A stretch of DNA of 64,000 nucleotides from Oikopleura dioica (GCA_907165135.1 OU015568.1:13400501-13464500), one strand, 5' to 3'. Counted from the first letter of the stretch, positions 27,101-36,581 are shown. The notes: generated by a model not told the origin, from the sequence alone. Program-made: numbers and translations.

Positions 27101-30100
27101 GTACGCTTCTGAGACTCAATATCGAGAAGATCCAAGCAAGATGAAAATCTTTGATGATGGTACCCACGATATCCAGAAGTATGCCGATCGCCAGGCTAAT
27201 ATCTCTGACGTCAAATATCGAGAAGAATACAACGATTACTGGAAGGGGCAAGTTCTTTCTCTGCCAATTCCATTTGATTTGACGATGGAATCTCTGTGCG
27301 AGCGTCAAAAACTCACTGATGACAAAGCTTACAAGGAAAAAGCCAAGGAAGCTGCTCAGAAATACCTTGTGGTTCCAGATACTCCTTACTACCGACACTT
27401 GAAAGAACTTGCGGAGAAATCTGGCGAGCGTACTTACAAGGCCGCTGCTCTTCATGAAATGAGAGCAATGAATCTCAACACTGCGGACTCATTCAGCATC
27501 AACGAGGTCAAAAAGGCTGAAGCTCTTAAGAGCAACCGCGAGTACCAACGAGAAGCTAAGCTCGAAATGAGTCTCAACTCGCAAACTGTCAACAAGGAGA
27601 CTGCAGCCCAAATCGAAGCAACGAAGGTTTCTGATAAGATTGGCTACTACAAAGATGGCAAGGAAGCTATGAAATCGAACTTGCAGGCTCACAAGACCTT
27701 GGAGCAAGCTCATATCAAGGATACCGTCGAAAAGCTTAACGACAGAAACTACAAGGCTGCTGCAAAGGTCGAAATGCACGCTGTCAACTGCAACACCATT
27801 GGTGTCCAGCTCAATGCTGCTAAGGATGCTCAGAAGCTCACCGACGAGAAAGGATATAAGGAGATCGCTCTCAAGGACATGCAATCTACTAACATCCGAG
27901 ACGCTGATAACTTTGTATTCAACAATGTCAAACAGATTCAGAAAGCCGTCTCTGATGTCGAGTACAAGAATTCTGATCAGTTTGGTGGTATTAAAGACAA
28001 CGAGTGGTGCTTCCAGTTCCCCGATGATCTTTCTCTTACTTCTGCTCAGCAGACTACAAAATACCAGTCTGATGCTGCTTACAAAAAACAGTTCAACGAG
28101 CAGAAGGGTAAAGTTGCCTTTATCGCCGCTGATACACCTGAGTATGCTCGTCTCCAGAAGATGCAAGAGCAGTATTCTGACCTCAAGTACCGAGATCAGG
28201 TTAAGCGAGAGATGAAAGACATCACTTTCACTCCTAATCTCAAAGAAGCCACAAAGGCCTCTGAGATTGCTTCTGATGTGAAGTACCGAAAAGCTGGTAA
28301 GACCGAGCTCCAGAAGAATACTCAGGTCAAAGATATGATCGTTGATCACCAGGCTTCTATCACCAAGGACACTCTCCGATCTGATCGTGACTACAAACAG
28401 CAGTATGAGATGGAAAAGAGCAAATTCACTGCTTTGCCCGATGATATCCAAACCACTCACCGAAGCCGAGTCCAAAAGATTGCTTCGAAGATTGCGTATC
28501 AACAGGAGAACAAGATGTCCGAGTACTCCAAACTTGAGCGCACTTACGATCAAGAGCGACATGACGACAATCAGTACCTGGTCTCTTCTAAGTACAAGCA
28601 GAAGACTGAAGGCAAGTCTCTCGATATGGTTCCCTCAATGGAAGCTAAACTTGAGTTCCAGACTCTTGCTAGCAAGATTGAATACTCTAAGAACAAGCAG
28701 CAGGATAAGAACTCTTTCAAACCTGAGAGCACTCCAATGTACAACCAGCTCAAGGATCTCAAATCTATCCAGTCTGATGTTCAGTACAAGAAAAAAGCGC
28801 GAGAAGGCATGGACAAGAACCATGCTACATCCATCGAAGATCGACCAGATATCGCTCAAAATGCAACTGCTTCTAAGCTCGTCTCTGATAAGGCATACAA
28901 AGAAGCTGGCAAACAAGGATCATCCGGATACACTTTTGTTCCAGAGGCACCAATTCACCAGCATCACAATCACGCTGGAAAGATCAACTCTGAGCTTCAC
29001 TACAAACGAGAAGGTCTCAAGTCACAGAAGGGCAAGGGATGGGAAGCTGATGAAGCCAATCCTTTCCAGCAAACCTACATGGAAGCTCAGCGATTCACTT
29101 CCGGTCGAAATTACAAGACCGCCGCTAGAGACGCGATGAAGGCCAGTTGCTACGAAGACGACTTCAACTCTGAGCGTGTCAAAAAGGCCAGCCGAATCCT
29201 CTCCGACCGAGAATATAAGAAAGACTTTGAGAAGACCATGAAGGGCTACGGATATGATCTTCATATGACACCTGCTATGGAGGCTATTCGAAAAGCAAAT
29301 GCTATCAAGTCCGACAAGGAATATAAAAAACAGTACGAGAGTGAGCTCAAGGGTCGATCGGCTGGCGACGTTCTTCAGACACCGGCTATGAAAGCTGCTA
29401 TGGCTGCTCAACAGCTCATGAAGAAGGAGTCTCTTGGCGAAGCCATTGCTGGCAACGATAAGTGGGTCACTGCTCGAGTGAACGCAATTCTTGATACTCC
29501 AGAAATGCGACGAATCAAGGGAGTCGCAAAGACTTCTGAGCGAAACTACCGAATCAAGGTCAATCCTGGTGCCACTGTTCTTGATACCCCTGAAATGCGA
29601 CGAGTCAAGAACGTCAGCAAGATTCAGTCTAAGGTTGGCTACGCTGATAACAAGTGGAAGGGCAAATCTTGTGGAGTTATGGACACCCCTGAAATGCGAA
29701 TGGTTAAGCGAAACCAGAAGAACTTTTCCGAGCTCAAGTACAAGGAAGATCTGCAGAAGCAGGCCGGCAAGCGAATCCAGGTTGCCGATGATCTCGCTAC
29801 CAAGCGCGCTCGACGAGCAACTGATATTGCTTCCGATCTCAACTACAAGGGAATCCGAGGCAAGGTCGATCAGATGGAAGCGGCTCGAATGACTCTTGAA
29901 AATGAAGCTCGCCAGCAGCAGATCCGTTCTCAGGCGCCAGCGCAATCAACTGGAACTCGAGTTGGCCGAGCTATGCCTCGATATCGAGCTGATCCTGGTT
30001 CTGTTTTCGACATTGAAGATCCTACAGATATTGAGTACGGCAGCTCTTACAATCATCATTACGACACTGCTGATGATATGGATGGAGATGGCTCTGACTA

Positions 30101-30500
30101 CGAGCTTCTTGCTAACTGGGACCCGAAGAAGGTCGGTGAGCAAACTTCTTCGTGGAAGTCCTACCTTACTGGATCCTACAAACGAGCTTATGCTCCTGGC
30201 CACGTCATGAAGTACCAGGAGGGTGAGACCCAGCAGGCTCTTCAGAACGTTGGATATGAGTCCTCATTTTACGGTGGTTCCAATATGCAGACTCCAGCTC
30301 CAGTTCAGGAAGAGCAAGTTGAATTCATCAGCGTCAGAGCTCTTTACGACTACACCGCTGCTGACGACGACGAAGTTAGCTTCCAGGAAGGCGACATCAT
30401 CAGCCAGGCCCAAGAAATCGGAGGTGGATGGCTTTTTGGTGTTGTTGAGCGAACTGGTGCCAGCGGTATGCTCCCCGGAAACTATGTCCAGCAGATCTAA
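12114..30500 (+). CDS. NEB: Nebulin-like giant thin-filament protein, about 6067 aa
   Basis: Actin-binding ruler protein of muscle thin filaments. Exons: 12114-12164, 12261-12360, 12402-12478 and one exon 12525-30500 (17,976 nt); phases agree and total 6067 codons. The start MAEEQQEMQEQVPMDEQ is preceded by stops. The body is continuous nebulin modules of about 35 residues with SDxxYKxxY-type cores (SDKFYKKNYEETKH, SDNEYQKDAKK). A KGFQxxD-type motif recurs about every 765 nt (near 12568, 13378, 14136, 14908, 15664, 16437, 17199 and so on to 25618), giving about 18 super-repeats of 255 residues, i.e. seven modules, as in vertebrate nebulin. Near the C-terminus come DTPEMRRVK modules, an acidic linker and an SH3 domain (ALYDYTA, GGWLFG, LPGNYV). 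Arginine is coded mostly by CGA. AATAAA lies at 30557. Confidence 0.97.
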
Positions 30501-30556
30501 CAATTCTCCTGTTAACAAAACTTGATGCTTATCTCTTTATTTATGATGTGTGATTT

Positions 30557-30562
30557 AATAAA
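30557..30562 (+). terminator. Polyadenylation signal of the nebulin gene
   Basis: AATAAA 57 nt after the nebulin stop codon, in a short AT-rich 3' UTR ahead of the next gene on the same strand. Confidence 0.6.
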
Positions 30563-30693
30563 TTTTGATATCTTTTGCAAAACCTGTTTTTATTCTCCGA
30601 AACATTTGAAATTGAGGCGTTTCCTGTAAATATAGATCAGGGTTACTGCAGTTCACAAAGCAAATATTGAACTTTCGCCGCAGTACTATTTTC

Positions 30694-32746
30694 ATGGCAA
30701 AGATCCCGCAGAAGATGTTTCGATCTAGAATTTTTCGCTCGTTATCAGATGCAGCTCGTCTTCGAGTTGAAGCATTCGACCGTTCAATTGTTAATGCAAA
30801 TGATAAGATGCAAGAAGCGGCGATGGAAATTTTTGGCAATCAAGAGACAACACTCGATTATTTGCTAAAGCGGGCGGAGGAAAATCGCGAAAAAACCAGT
30901 TTGATTTTTGATAATGATGAATTTTCAAGAGGCTGGATTGCAGATAAACTTAATCAAACTTCTCGTCTCGTAAAAACGCTTGAGCTTGAAGACGAAGATG
31001 TGATTGCTTACCTCAGCTTTAACTCGGAAGATTTCATCCCAACAGTTAGTGGCATAAGTGCCGGTGGAGCAATTCCAGCACTAATCAACACTTCGATGAA
31101 AGGTTCTGCTTTGAAGCATTCAATAGAGCTCACAAATGCTAAGTACGTCATTGTCGGAGGCGACCCTGTTCATCACGAAGCACTTGAGAGTCTGAACCTG
31201 AGAATTCCAATAATTTCAAAAACGAAAAATTACGGGCTTGGCCTGCTTGATGATCTGCGAAATAAGGAGAGCACTGATAGAATTGAACACCAGGATATAG
31301 GACCAATGGATATCTTTACCCTAATTTTTACATCTGGAACGACCGGTTTACCAAAAGCTGCAGTAAAGAAACATTTTCAACCCACCTTATCCTGCCATGC
31401 AGGACGCGTCTTCTACAACTACAACGAGGATAAAATGTTGCAAAATGACTTGCCTTTATTCCATTTTTCTGGCCTCCTGAATTGCATCGTCGCCATGTCA
31501 AACGGCTCTAAAGTTTGCTTGTCTTCTAAGTTCTCTCCATCGGAAGCAGTGAAGACCTTCACTGAAAACTACCCGATCACTCACATGATGTATATTGGTG
31601 AAACTATCAGATACATAAACAACACTGAGCCAAAAGCAACTGATCAGAATCATCAGCTAGAGCTTTGTCTTGGAAATGGTTTGGATCGGCGTGAGTGGAC
31701 TAAATTCAACGATCGCTTTGGTGATCACATCTGGATGGCAGAAGTCTACGGTGCTACCGAGCTTCCTTTTATTTTGACTACTACTCTAGGTTAATCTCGT
31801 TCACTGAACTTTAGATTAGAGTCTTTTAGGGGATGATGGAAAACCTTTCGTAAGAAACGGTGCAATCAGTCGATTGACACCAACTTTTCAAGAATTGAAC
31901 GGTCTTAAATTGGTGAAGAAGGATCCTAACGATGAAGGCTTCTTGAGGGATGAAAATGGACAGTATGTGATTGTTTGATCATCTGCTTCTTCAATAAATA
32001 TTTTCAGTTTGGTGGAAGTTGGCTTCAACGAGCCGGGTATTTTGATCATGAGAGTCTCTGAAATCTACCAATACTCTGGATATTTCAACGACGAAAAGAA
32101 AACTTCTGAAAAAGTCATTGACGATCCATTCGGCGACGGCGAGGTTTGGGTCGACTCAGGTGACATGCTTGAAATCAACGAAGAATACGAGTTGTTCTTT
32201 TGCGATCGGCTTGGCGACACATATCGTTGGAAAGGCGAGAATGTTTCAGCGGCAGAAGTTGAACGTGTGGTCTTGGAATCAGGAGAGTTCACGGAAGCAG
32301 TTGCCTACGGGTAGGGCTTAGTTTAAATTAATTCGAGTAAAAGCTCTTTTATAGAGTAAAGGTAAAGGGAAATGAAGGGAGAATGGGGGTAATTGCTGGA
32401 AAATGTAATGAGATGACCATCGAAAAAATTCAAAAAGTCGCGAAAAAATGTCAAGCTAAGGTCAATAATTTTTTATAGAAAATCCATATCATATCCATTC
32501 TTTTACAAAGAAGGACAAGATAGAGATCTCCCTAAAGAAAACCTGCATCATGCTGCTTGCCCTAGAATTTACAGAATCGTCGAGGATTTACCGGTAACGG
32601 ACACTTTCAAATACAAAAAAGCGGCTATAAAAGAAGACAAAATTCGACCAGGAGACTATTTCGTAACCAAAGACGGAAGAGTAGAAGTTCTTGGACAACA
32701 ACAGATTCAAAACATCCTCGCTGGAAAACACAATAATATAATTTAA
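30694..32746 (+). CDS. Fatty-acid transport protein / very-long-chain acyl-CoA synthetase (SLC27 family)
   Basis: Activates long or very-long-chain fatty acids to CoA esters with ATP, usually at the ER or peroxisome. Exons: 30694-31789, 31830-31962, 32008-32310, from 32355, and a last exon to 32746. Visible motifs are the AMP-binding signature FTSGTTGLPKAAV, LPLFHFSGLLNC, the family phrase LGNGLDRREWTKFNDRFG, the VYGATE motif and the hinge region DRLGDTYRWKGENVSAAEVE. The C-terminus keeps VTDTFKYKK. I chose MAKIPQ because TTTCGCCGCAG, a likely SL acceptor, lies 10 nt upstream; an upstream in-frame ATG exists at 30667. The usual N-terminal membrane helix is not evident. Between about 32440 and 32480 the frame changes without a clear GT-AG pair (the only obvious candidate is 18 nt), so that junction is unresolved. 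Confidence 0.9.
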
Positions 32747-32902
32747 AAATTCCTTTGCAGACTGCAAATTGATAATAAACTCTGATGATAAACTCTTTTA
32801 TTAACCATCAAATCATTTGTGTCAGAAGAGAATTTTCTAATACAAAAAGTGGAGTAAAGGGTACAAGTAAAGGGTACAGCCTTGGCACGCGGCGCAATTT
32901 GA

Positions 32903-32910
32903 TTTATAAG
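32903..32910 (+). promoter_or_regulatory. TATA-like box of the U6 gene
   Basis: TTTATAAG lies about 25-31 nt before the U6 start, the position expected for a Pol III type-3 promoter. The same motif is present in the inverted copy. Confidence 0.6.
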
Positions 32911-32933
32911 CGCAAGAATGAAGGGCTTCCTTC

Positions 32934-32958
32934 GTAGTGGCTTCGGCCCTACATATAT

Positions 32959-32990
<32 letters not shown>

Positions 32991-33040
32991 GGCCCCTGCG
33001 CAAGGATGACACGCAAAATCGTGAAGCGTTCCAAACTTTT
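32934..33040 (+). ncRNA. U6: U6 spliceosomal snRNA (copy 1)
   Basis: A 107-nt gene with the hallmark U6 core: GGCTTCGG 5' stem-loop, GATACAGAGAAGATTAGCAT (ACAGAGA box and AGC triad region), GGCCCCTGCGCAAGGATGAC and GAAGCGTTCC, ending in a TTTT terminator at 33037-33040. The 5' stem (GTAGTGG...CCCTAC) differs from vertebrates but pairs. A TATA-like box sits about 27 nt upstream. It pairs with U4 and U2 snRNAs and forms the catalytic core of the spliceosome; in this organism it also serves SL trans-splicing. Confidence 0.97.
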
Positions 33041-33200
33041 GCCATATTTCGGGGGCCCTTTCACACTTTTCAGCTTGAACTTGAGAGCAATCCCTATTTT
33101 TATCATCAAAAATCAGTTGATCACTCCCACTCTCAGAAGAATCATTGATCATTTATTTTATAAAACTTTCTATAAAACAGCAAAAGAACCGGCCTCCGTC

Positions 33201-33318
33201 GCTTAGCGTCATACCGCGTAGAATAAACCAGTTCTCGTCCGATCACTGAAGTCAAACTACGACGGGCGGGGTTAGTACTTACATGGGTGACCGGTTGGGA
33301 ATACCTCGTGCGCTAAGC
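33201..33318 (+). rRNA. 5S rRNA: 5S rRNA (copy 1)
   Basis: A 118-nt gene from GCTTAGCGTCATACCGCG to CGTGCGCTAAGC; the ends pair to form helix I. The internal Pol III promoter regions are visible (CCGATCACTGAAGTCAA as box A region; GGGTGACCGGTTGGGAATAC as box C region). T-runs follow (ATTTTGACTTTTTTT). It lies 160 nt downstream of U6 and 267 nt upstream of the SL RNA. The three copies in this window appear identical over their length. Confidence 0.97.
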
Positions 33319-33584
33319 ATTTTGACTTTTTTTGCAAAAAATACGATCACCCTTTTGCATGTTTAACATTTGATTGTTGTTCAATCGAGCTATCAGAAGC
33401 TATTAAAAAATCTTAATGTTTGAATCAATGATTACATGATGTAAGCAATGAGAGTTGAACTCGCGTGGCGGGCGGCGTGGCACTTGTGAAAAAGCGCCCT
33501 CTGCCGCGCGCTTTTCTGAAAAGAGGCCGAAAATAGGAGCGTGCAGCGACAAAACGACCTCGAAATCAAGCACCCCTTCTCGAT

Positions 33585-33680
33585 ACTCATCCCATTTTTG
33601 AGTCCGATTTCGATTGTCTAACAGGTAAGAATCGTCTCCATGCCCTCTCTCTCCTATCCCTCTCGCCTCTTACAAACGAA
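33585..33680 (+). ncRNA. SL RNA: Spliced-leader RNA gene (copy 1; 3' part diverged)
   Basis: The 40-nt leader exon is 33585-33624, starting ACTCATCCCATTTTTGAGTC and ending TCTAACAG, followed by the donor GTAAGAATCG. The leader is trans-spliced to the 5' ends of many mRNAs in Oikopleura. About 120 nt of upstream sequence (GGAGCGTGCAGCGACAAAAC and neighbours) is conserved in all three copies and is probably the snRNA-type promoter. After CTTACAAAC this copy reads GAAAATAACTCGC, whereas copies 2 and 3 read AAAAACTTTTGA, an Sm-site-like stretch. It may therefore make an unstable RNA. The 3' end is approximate. Confidence 0.9.
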
Positions 33681-33731
33681 AATAACTCGCAAAGATGCCT
33701 TCTTACGTCAGTTAACTTTTGCGGTTATCAT

Positions 33732-34142
33732 TTATTCGTCTTTATGGACAAAACTGATTGGAACGTTAGTACCGGACTTTCTATCAGCAGTGAATAATAG
33801 GTTTTTTCCATCGAATTTGGAGGAGAGTGACTTAACGTCAACTGTTTTTGGCACAGAAAGGGTTCTCTTCCAGTTGTGTGTTGACTCGATCTTCACTCCT
33901 TCGATGATTTCAGATGTTTTTGATGAGCCAGAGATTTGCAGCTCTCTCTTTGACTCGTCTTTGGTGATTTTGAGGTCTTCTTTCTGTGTTGGAAGCGACG
34001 CTAGATCAACTCTTGCTGACCAGGTTGTAGGAGTGATCATTTCTTGCGAAATGGAGTATGGCTGGAAGCGACGAGAACGGCATTTGCGCTGGATCGGACG
34101 GTCGAATTCGGGAGAAAAAGGAAATCTGGCGATTTTTATCAT
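33732..34142 (-). CDS. Small heat-shock protein (alpha-crystallin/HSP20 family), 136 aa
   Basis: ATP-independent chaperone that holds unfolding proteins. The alpha-crystallin domain is visible from about residue 41 (WSARVDLASLPTQKEDLKI) to about 120, including the beta-strand segments ELQISGSSKT and ESTHNWKRTLSVPKTVDV. The N-terminal arm is short and there is no intron. It is paired head-to-head with a second HSP20 gene at 34475, sharing a promoter with several heat-shock elements. A TATAAAA box reads on this strand near 34210-34216. The stop codon lies inside an AATAAA (GAA-TAA-ATG), so cleavage would leave a very short 3' UTR, which abuts SL RNA copy 1 on the other strand. Confidence 0.92.
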   Translation of the reverse strand: MIKIARFPFSPEFDRPIQRKCRSRRFQPYSISQEMITPTTWSARVDLASLPTQKEDLKITKDESKRELQISGSSKTSEIIEGVKIESTHNWKRTLSVPKTVDVKSLSSKFDGKNLLFTADRKSGTNVPISFVHKDE

Positions 34143-34204
34143 CTTTTGCTTTTTTGAATCCTTTGAAAAGATTTCTTAGTTTGAATGTGCTCTTGCTGAA
34201 CCAA

Positions 34205-34425
34205 GCCCATTTTATACCCTTGAGAACTTCGAGAAAATTCGGGAAATCAAGTGTAGAATATTACAGAATATAACAGAAAGTTCCCGAAGAAATCGAACAT
34301 TCCAGAAGACTGGAGAAGATAATCTTCTCAGTCGATTTTTCAGAAAGAAGATTCCAGAACATTCTACACTGGAAATAGAACCTTCTGGAAGAAACGGCGA
34401 CAGTCATCAGTGGCAATAAATAGCG
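34205..34425. promoter_or_regulatory. Bidirectional heat-shock promoter
   Basis: The interval between the two divergent HSP20 genes carries repeated alternating GAA/TTC units characteristic of heat-shock elements: GAACTTCGAGAAAATTC (34223), GTTCCCGAAG (34280), GAACATTCCAGAAG (34295), ATTCCAGAACATTC (34351) and CCTTCTGGAAGAA (34381). A TATA-type box points to the minus-strand gene (TTTTATA near 34210) and an AATAAATA box near 34415 could serve the plus-strand gene. Heat-shock factor binding is inferred from the motif pattern. Confidence 0.85.
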
Positions 34426-34474
34426 AGCGGGAGATGGCTTTCTCATCACACCAGAGATACAAAAACCAACGAAA

Positions 34475-34906
34475 ATGTTTACTTTTTCCAACGAACACTT
34501 CGAACCCCTGATGAACCAGTTGTTTTCTGAGTTTGTCCATTCCGCCAACAAGCGTGGAGGATGCTGCCAAACTGCTGCAAAAACGAGCAAGTGGTGCAGC
34601 TGCATCAACCTTTCTTCCATCCCTACCAAGGCCGAGGAACTGCACGTGAAGGTGGACGAGAAGAGCCGCACTCTGACCGTGTCTGGAAAGTCTGAAACGG
34701 AGTCTACTCGACGGGACGGATTGAAGATCTTCTCAACTCACGTCTGGACAAAAGAAATTCGAATTCCAGAGGATGTGGAGCTGAAGACGATCGCGTCAAA
34801 GTTGCACGAGAATCAGCTCACTTTCGTCGCCGAACGAGTGCAGAAAGAAGAAGACAAGCAACAAGAAATTCCGATCGAGATCGTCGATACTCCCGCTCTT
34901 GACTGA
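34475..34906 (+). CDS. Small heat-shock protein (alpha-crystallin/HSP20 family), 143 aa
   Basis: Second small heat-shock chaperone of the divergent pair. The N-terminal arm MFTFSNEHFEPLMNQLFSEF resembles the hydrophobic arm of other family members. The crystallin domain runs from about residue 46 to 122 (LSSIPTKAEELHVKVDEKSR, TLTVSGKSET, IFSTHVWTKEIRIPEDVELK). It ends with a short I-x-I-like motif (IPIEIVDTP) that can bind a neighbouring subunit. There is no intron. An unusual cysteine-rich patch (GGCCQTAAKTSKWCSCI) lies between arm and domain. AATAAA at 34978-34983 gives a short 3' UTR. Sequence identity to its neighbour is modest, so the pair is not a recent duplication. Confidence 0.93.
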   Translation: MFTFSNEHFEPLMNQLFSEFVHSANKRGGCCQTAAKTSKWCSCINLSSIPTKAEELHVKVDEKSRTLTVSGKSETESTRRDGLKIFSTHVWTKEIRIPEDVELKTIASKLHENQLTFVAERVQKEEDKQQEIPIEIVDTPALD

Positions 34907-35037
34907 GATAGTCGATCTTCGTTCAATCCTTTCTTACCTGATTTTACGGAAAACACATAGATACAGCATCAACCTGCAATAAACATAATTCTGATTCGAA
35001 AATTTGCTATTTATCCCTAATAGAACGAGCCCCCTTC

Positions 35038-35155
35038 GCTTAGCGTCATACCGCGTAGAATAAACCAGTTCTCGTCCGATCACTGAAGTCAAACTACGAC
35101 GGGCGGGGTTAGTACTTACATGGGTGACCGGTTGGGAATACCTCGTGCGCTAAGC
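35038..35155 (+). rRNA. 5S rRNA: 5S rRNA (copy 2)
   Basis: Same 118-nt sequence as copy 1 as far as I can read, including closing ends GCTTAGCG/CGCTAAGC and the internal promoter boxes, followed by T-runs (ATTTTTGACTTTTTTT). No U6 gene precedes this copy; the upstream neighbour is the 3' end of an HSP20 gene. Confidence 0.97.
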
Positions 35156-35416
35156 ATTTTTGACTTTTTTTGAAACGCTGACTAGTCTTTTTTACGAGGA
35201 AATACTCGGAGTCGTATTGTTGAAGACTCAACTCATCAGTAATTGAAAAAAAAGTCGCCATGTTTGCGTGAAGTAAGCATTGAGAGTTGAGCTTGCGTGG
35301 CGGGCGGCGCGGCACTTGTGAAAAAGCGCCCTCTTCCGCGCGCTTTTCTGGAAAGAGGCCGAAAATAGGAGCGTGCAGCGACAAAACGACCTCGAAATCA
35401 AGCACCCTCTCTCTTT

Positions 35417-35515
35417 ACTCATCCCATTTTTGAGTCCGATTTCGATTGTCTAACAGGTAAGAATCGTCTCCATGCCCTCTCTCTCTATCCCTCTCGCCTC
35501 TTACAAACAAAAACT
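35417..35515 (+). ncRNA. SL RNA: Spliced-leader RNA gene (copy 2)
   Basis: The leader exon is 35417-35456 (ACTCATCCC...AACAG), with donor GTAAGAATCG after it. The intron-like part is pyrimidine-rich (CCTCTCTCTCTATCCCTCTC) and ends with CTTACAAACAAAAACTTTTG, whose ACTTTTGA resembles an Sm-binding site. The upstream conserved block is shared with the other copies. The 3' end is an estimate. Confidence 0.93.
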
Positions 35516-36104
35516 TTTGATGTGCTTTTTTAAGGTTAAGGAAGTTATTTCTCTTCGTACCTCTTTCTAGACCGGGAACACCAAACATATTTGGAATCAG
35601 CAGGAAATTTTAAGAACTTTGACCGTTTTAGTTTCCAAAATTTCCACTTCCGGTCCGATTCTAGAGCCGGAAGTTGACGAAATTTTTTATTTTGGGCAAT
35701 TTGTGACCTATCAAATTGATTCTCAGAAGATTTTGAGTCATCTCATCTAAAAATCTTCCAAAAAACCATCCCAATCGCGGTCTAACCGACCGGCAAAACT
35801 AGGAAAAAGGCATAAATTTGTGATTTTTCATTAAGCTTTTAGCGCTTGCTTTGACCGCGGTCGACATTGATTCTTCTCTCAGATGATAGGAAATCTTCTG
35901 AGAATCAATTTGATAGGTCACAAATTGCCCAAAATAAAAAATTTCGTCAACTTCCGGCTCTAGAATCGGACCGGAAGTGGAAATTTTGGAAACTAAAACG
36001 GTCAAAGTTCTTAAAATTTCCTGCTGATTCCAAATATGTTTGGTGTTCCCGGTCTAGAAAGAGGTACGAAGAGAAATAACTTCCTTAACCTTAAAAAAAG
36101 CACG

Positions 36105-36209
36105 TCAAAAGTTTTTGTTTGTAAGAGGCGAGAGGGATAGGAGAGAGAGGGCATGGAGACGATTCTTACCTGTTAGACAATCGAAATCGGACTCAAAAAT
36201 GGGATGAGT
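36105..36209 (-). ncRNA. SL RNA: Spliced-leader RNA gene (copy 3)
   Basis: The leader exon is 36170-36209 on the minus strand, the complement of ACTCATCCC...AACAG, with the GTAAG donor adjacent. Like copy 2 it keeps CTTACAAACAAAAACTTTTG downstream, so an Sm-like site is present. It is the mirror partner of copy 2 in the palindrome but shares its upstream spacer type with copy 1. The 3' end is an estimate. Confidence 0.93.
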
Positions 36210-36463
36210 AAAGAGAGAGGGTGCTTGATTTCGAGGTCGTTTTGTCGCTGCACGCTCCTATTTTCGGCCTCTTTCCAGAAAAGCGCGCGGCAGAGGGCGC
36301 TTTTTCACAAGTGCCACGCCGCCCGCCACGCAAGCTCAACTCTCATTGCTTACATGATTCAAACATTAAGATTTTTAATAGCTTCTGATAGCTCGATTGA
36401 ACAACAATCAAATGTAAAACATGCAAAAGGGTGATCGTATTTTTTTGCAAAAAAAGTCAAAAT

Positions 36464-36581
36464 GCTTAGCGCACGAGGTATTCCCAACCGGTCACCCATG
36501 TAAGTACTAACCCCGCCCGTCGTAGTTTGACTTCAGTGATCGGACGAGAACTGGTTTATTCTACGCGGTATGACGCTAAGC
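36464..36581 (-). rRNA. 5S rRNA: 5S rRNA (copy 3)
   Basis: Minus-strand copy, 118 nt, with the same ends and internal boxes as copies 1 and 2. It lies 160 nt downstream of the minus-strand U6 and upstream of SL copy 3, exactly as in copy 1. Confidence 0.97.

Larger units (their letters stand above)
32871..33660 (+). repeat. Small-RNA cassette copy 1 (U6-5S-SL), inverted match to 36110-36921
   Basis: Sequence from GGGTACAGCCTTGGCACGCG to the SL RNA is closely matched, inverted, at 36110-36921. The U6 start to 5S start distance is 267 nt in both copies, and the 5S-to-SL spacer is also shared (phrase AACATTTGATTGTTGTTCAA or variant). The cassette carries one U6, one 5S and one SL gene, all on the plus strand here. 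Confidence 0.9.

Noticed and set aside
32743-33206. Short open frames overlapping the U6 and 5S genes (and their mirror copies at 36576-36985)
   Set aside because: They fall on highly conserved non-coding RNA sequence and owe their similarity between sites to the duplicated cassette.
34261-34671. 136-codon minus-strand frame overlapping the plus-strand HSP20 gene
   Set aside because: It lies antisense to the HSP20 start and across the heat-shock promoter and has no recognisable domain.
35109-35422. Open frames at the 5S-SL unit (also 36204-36434)
   Set aside because: They cover the SL promoter and leader and recur only because the unit is duplicated.
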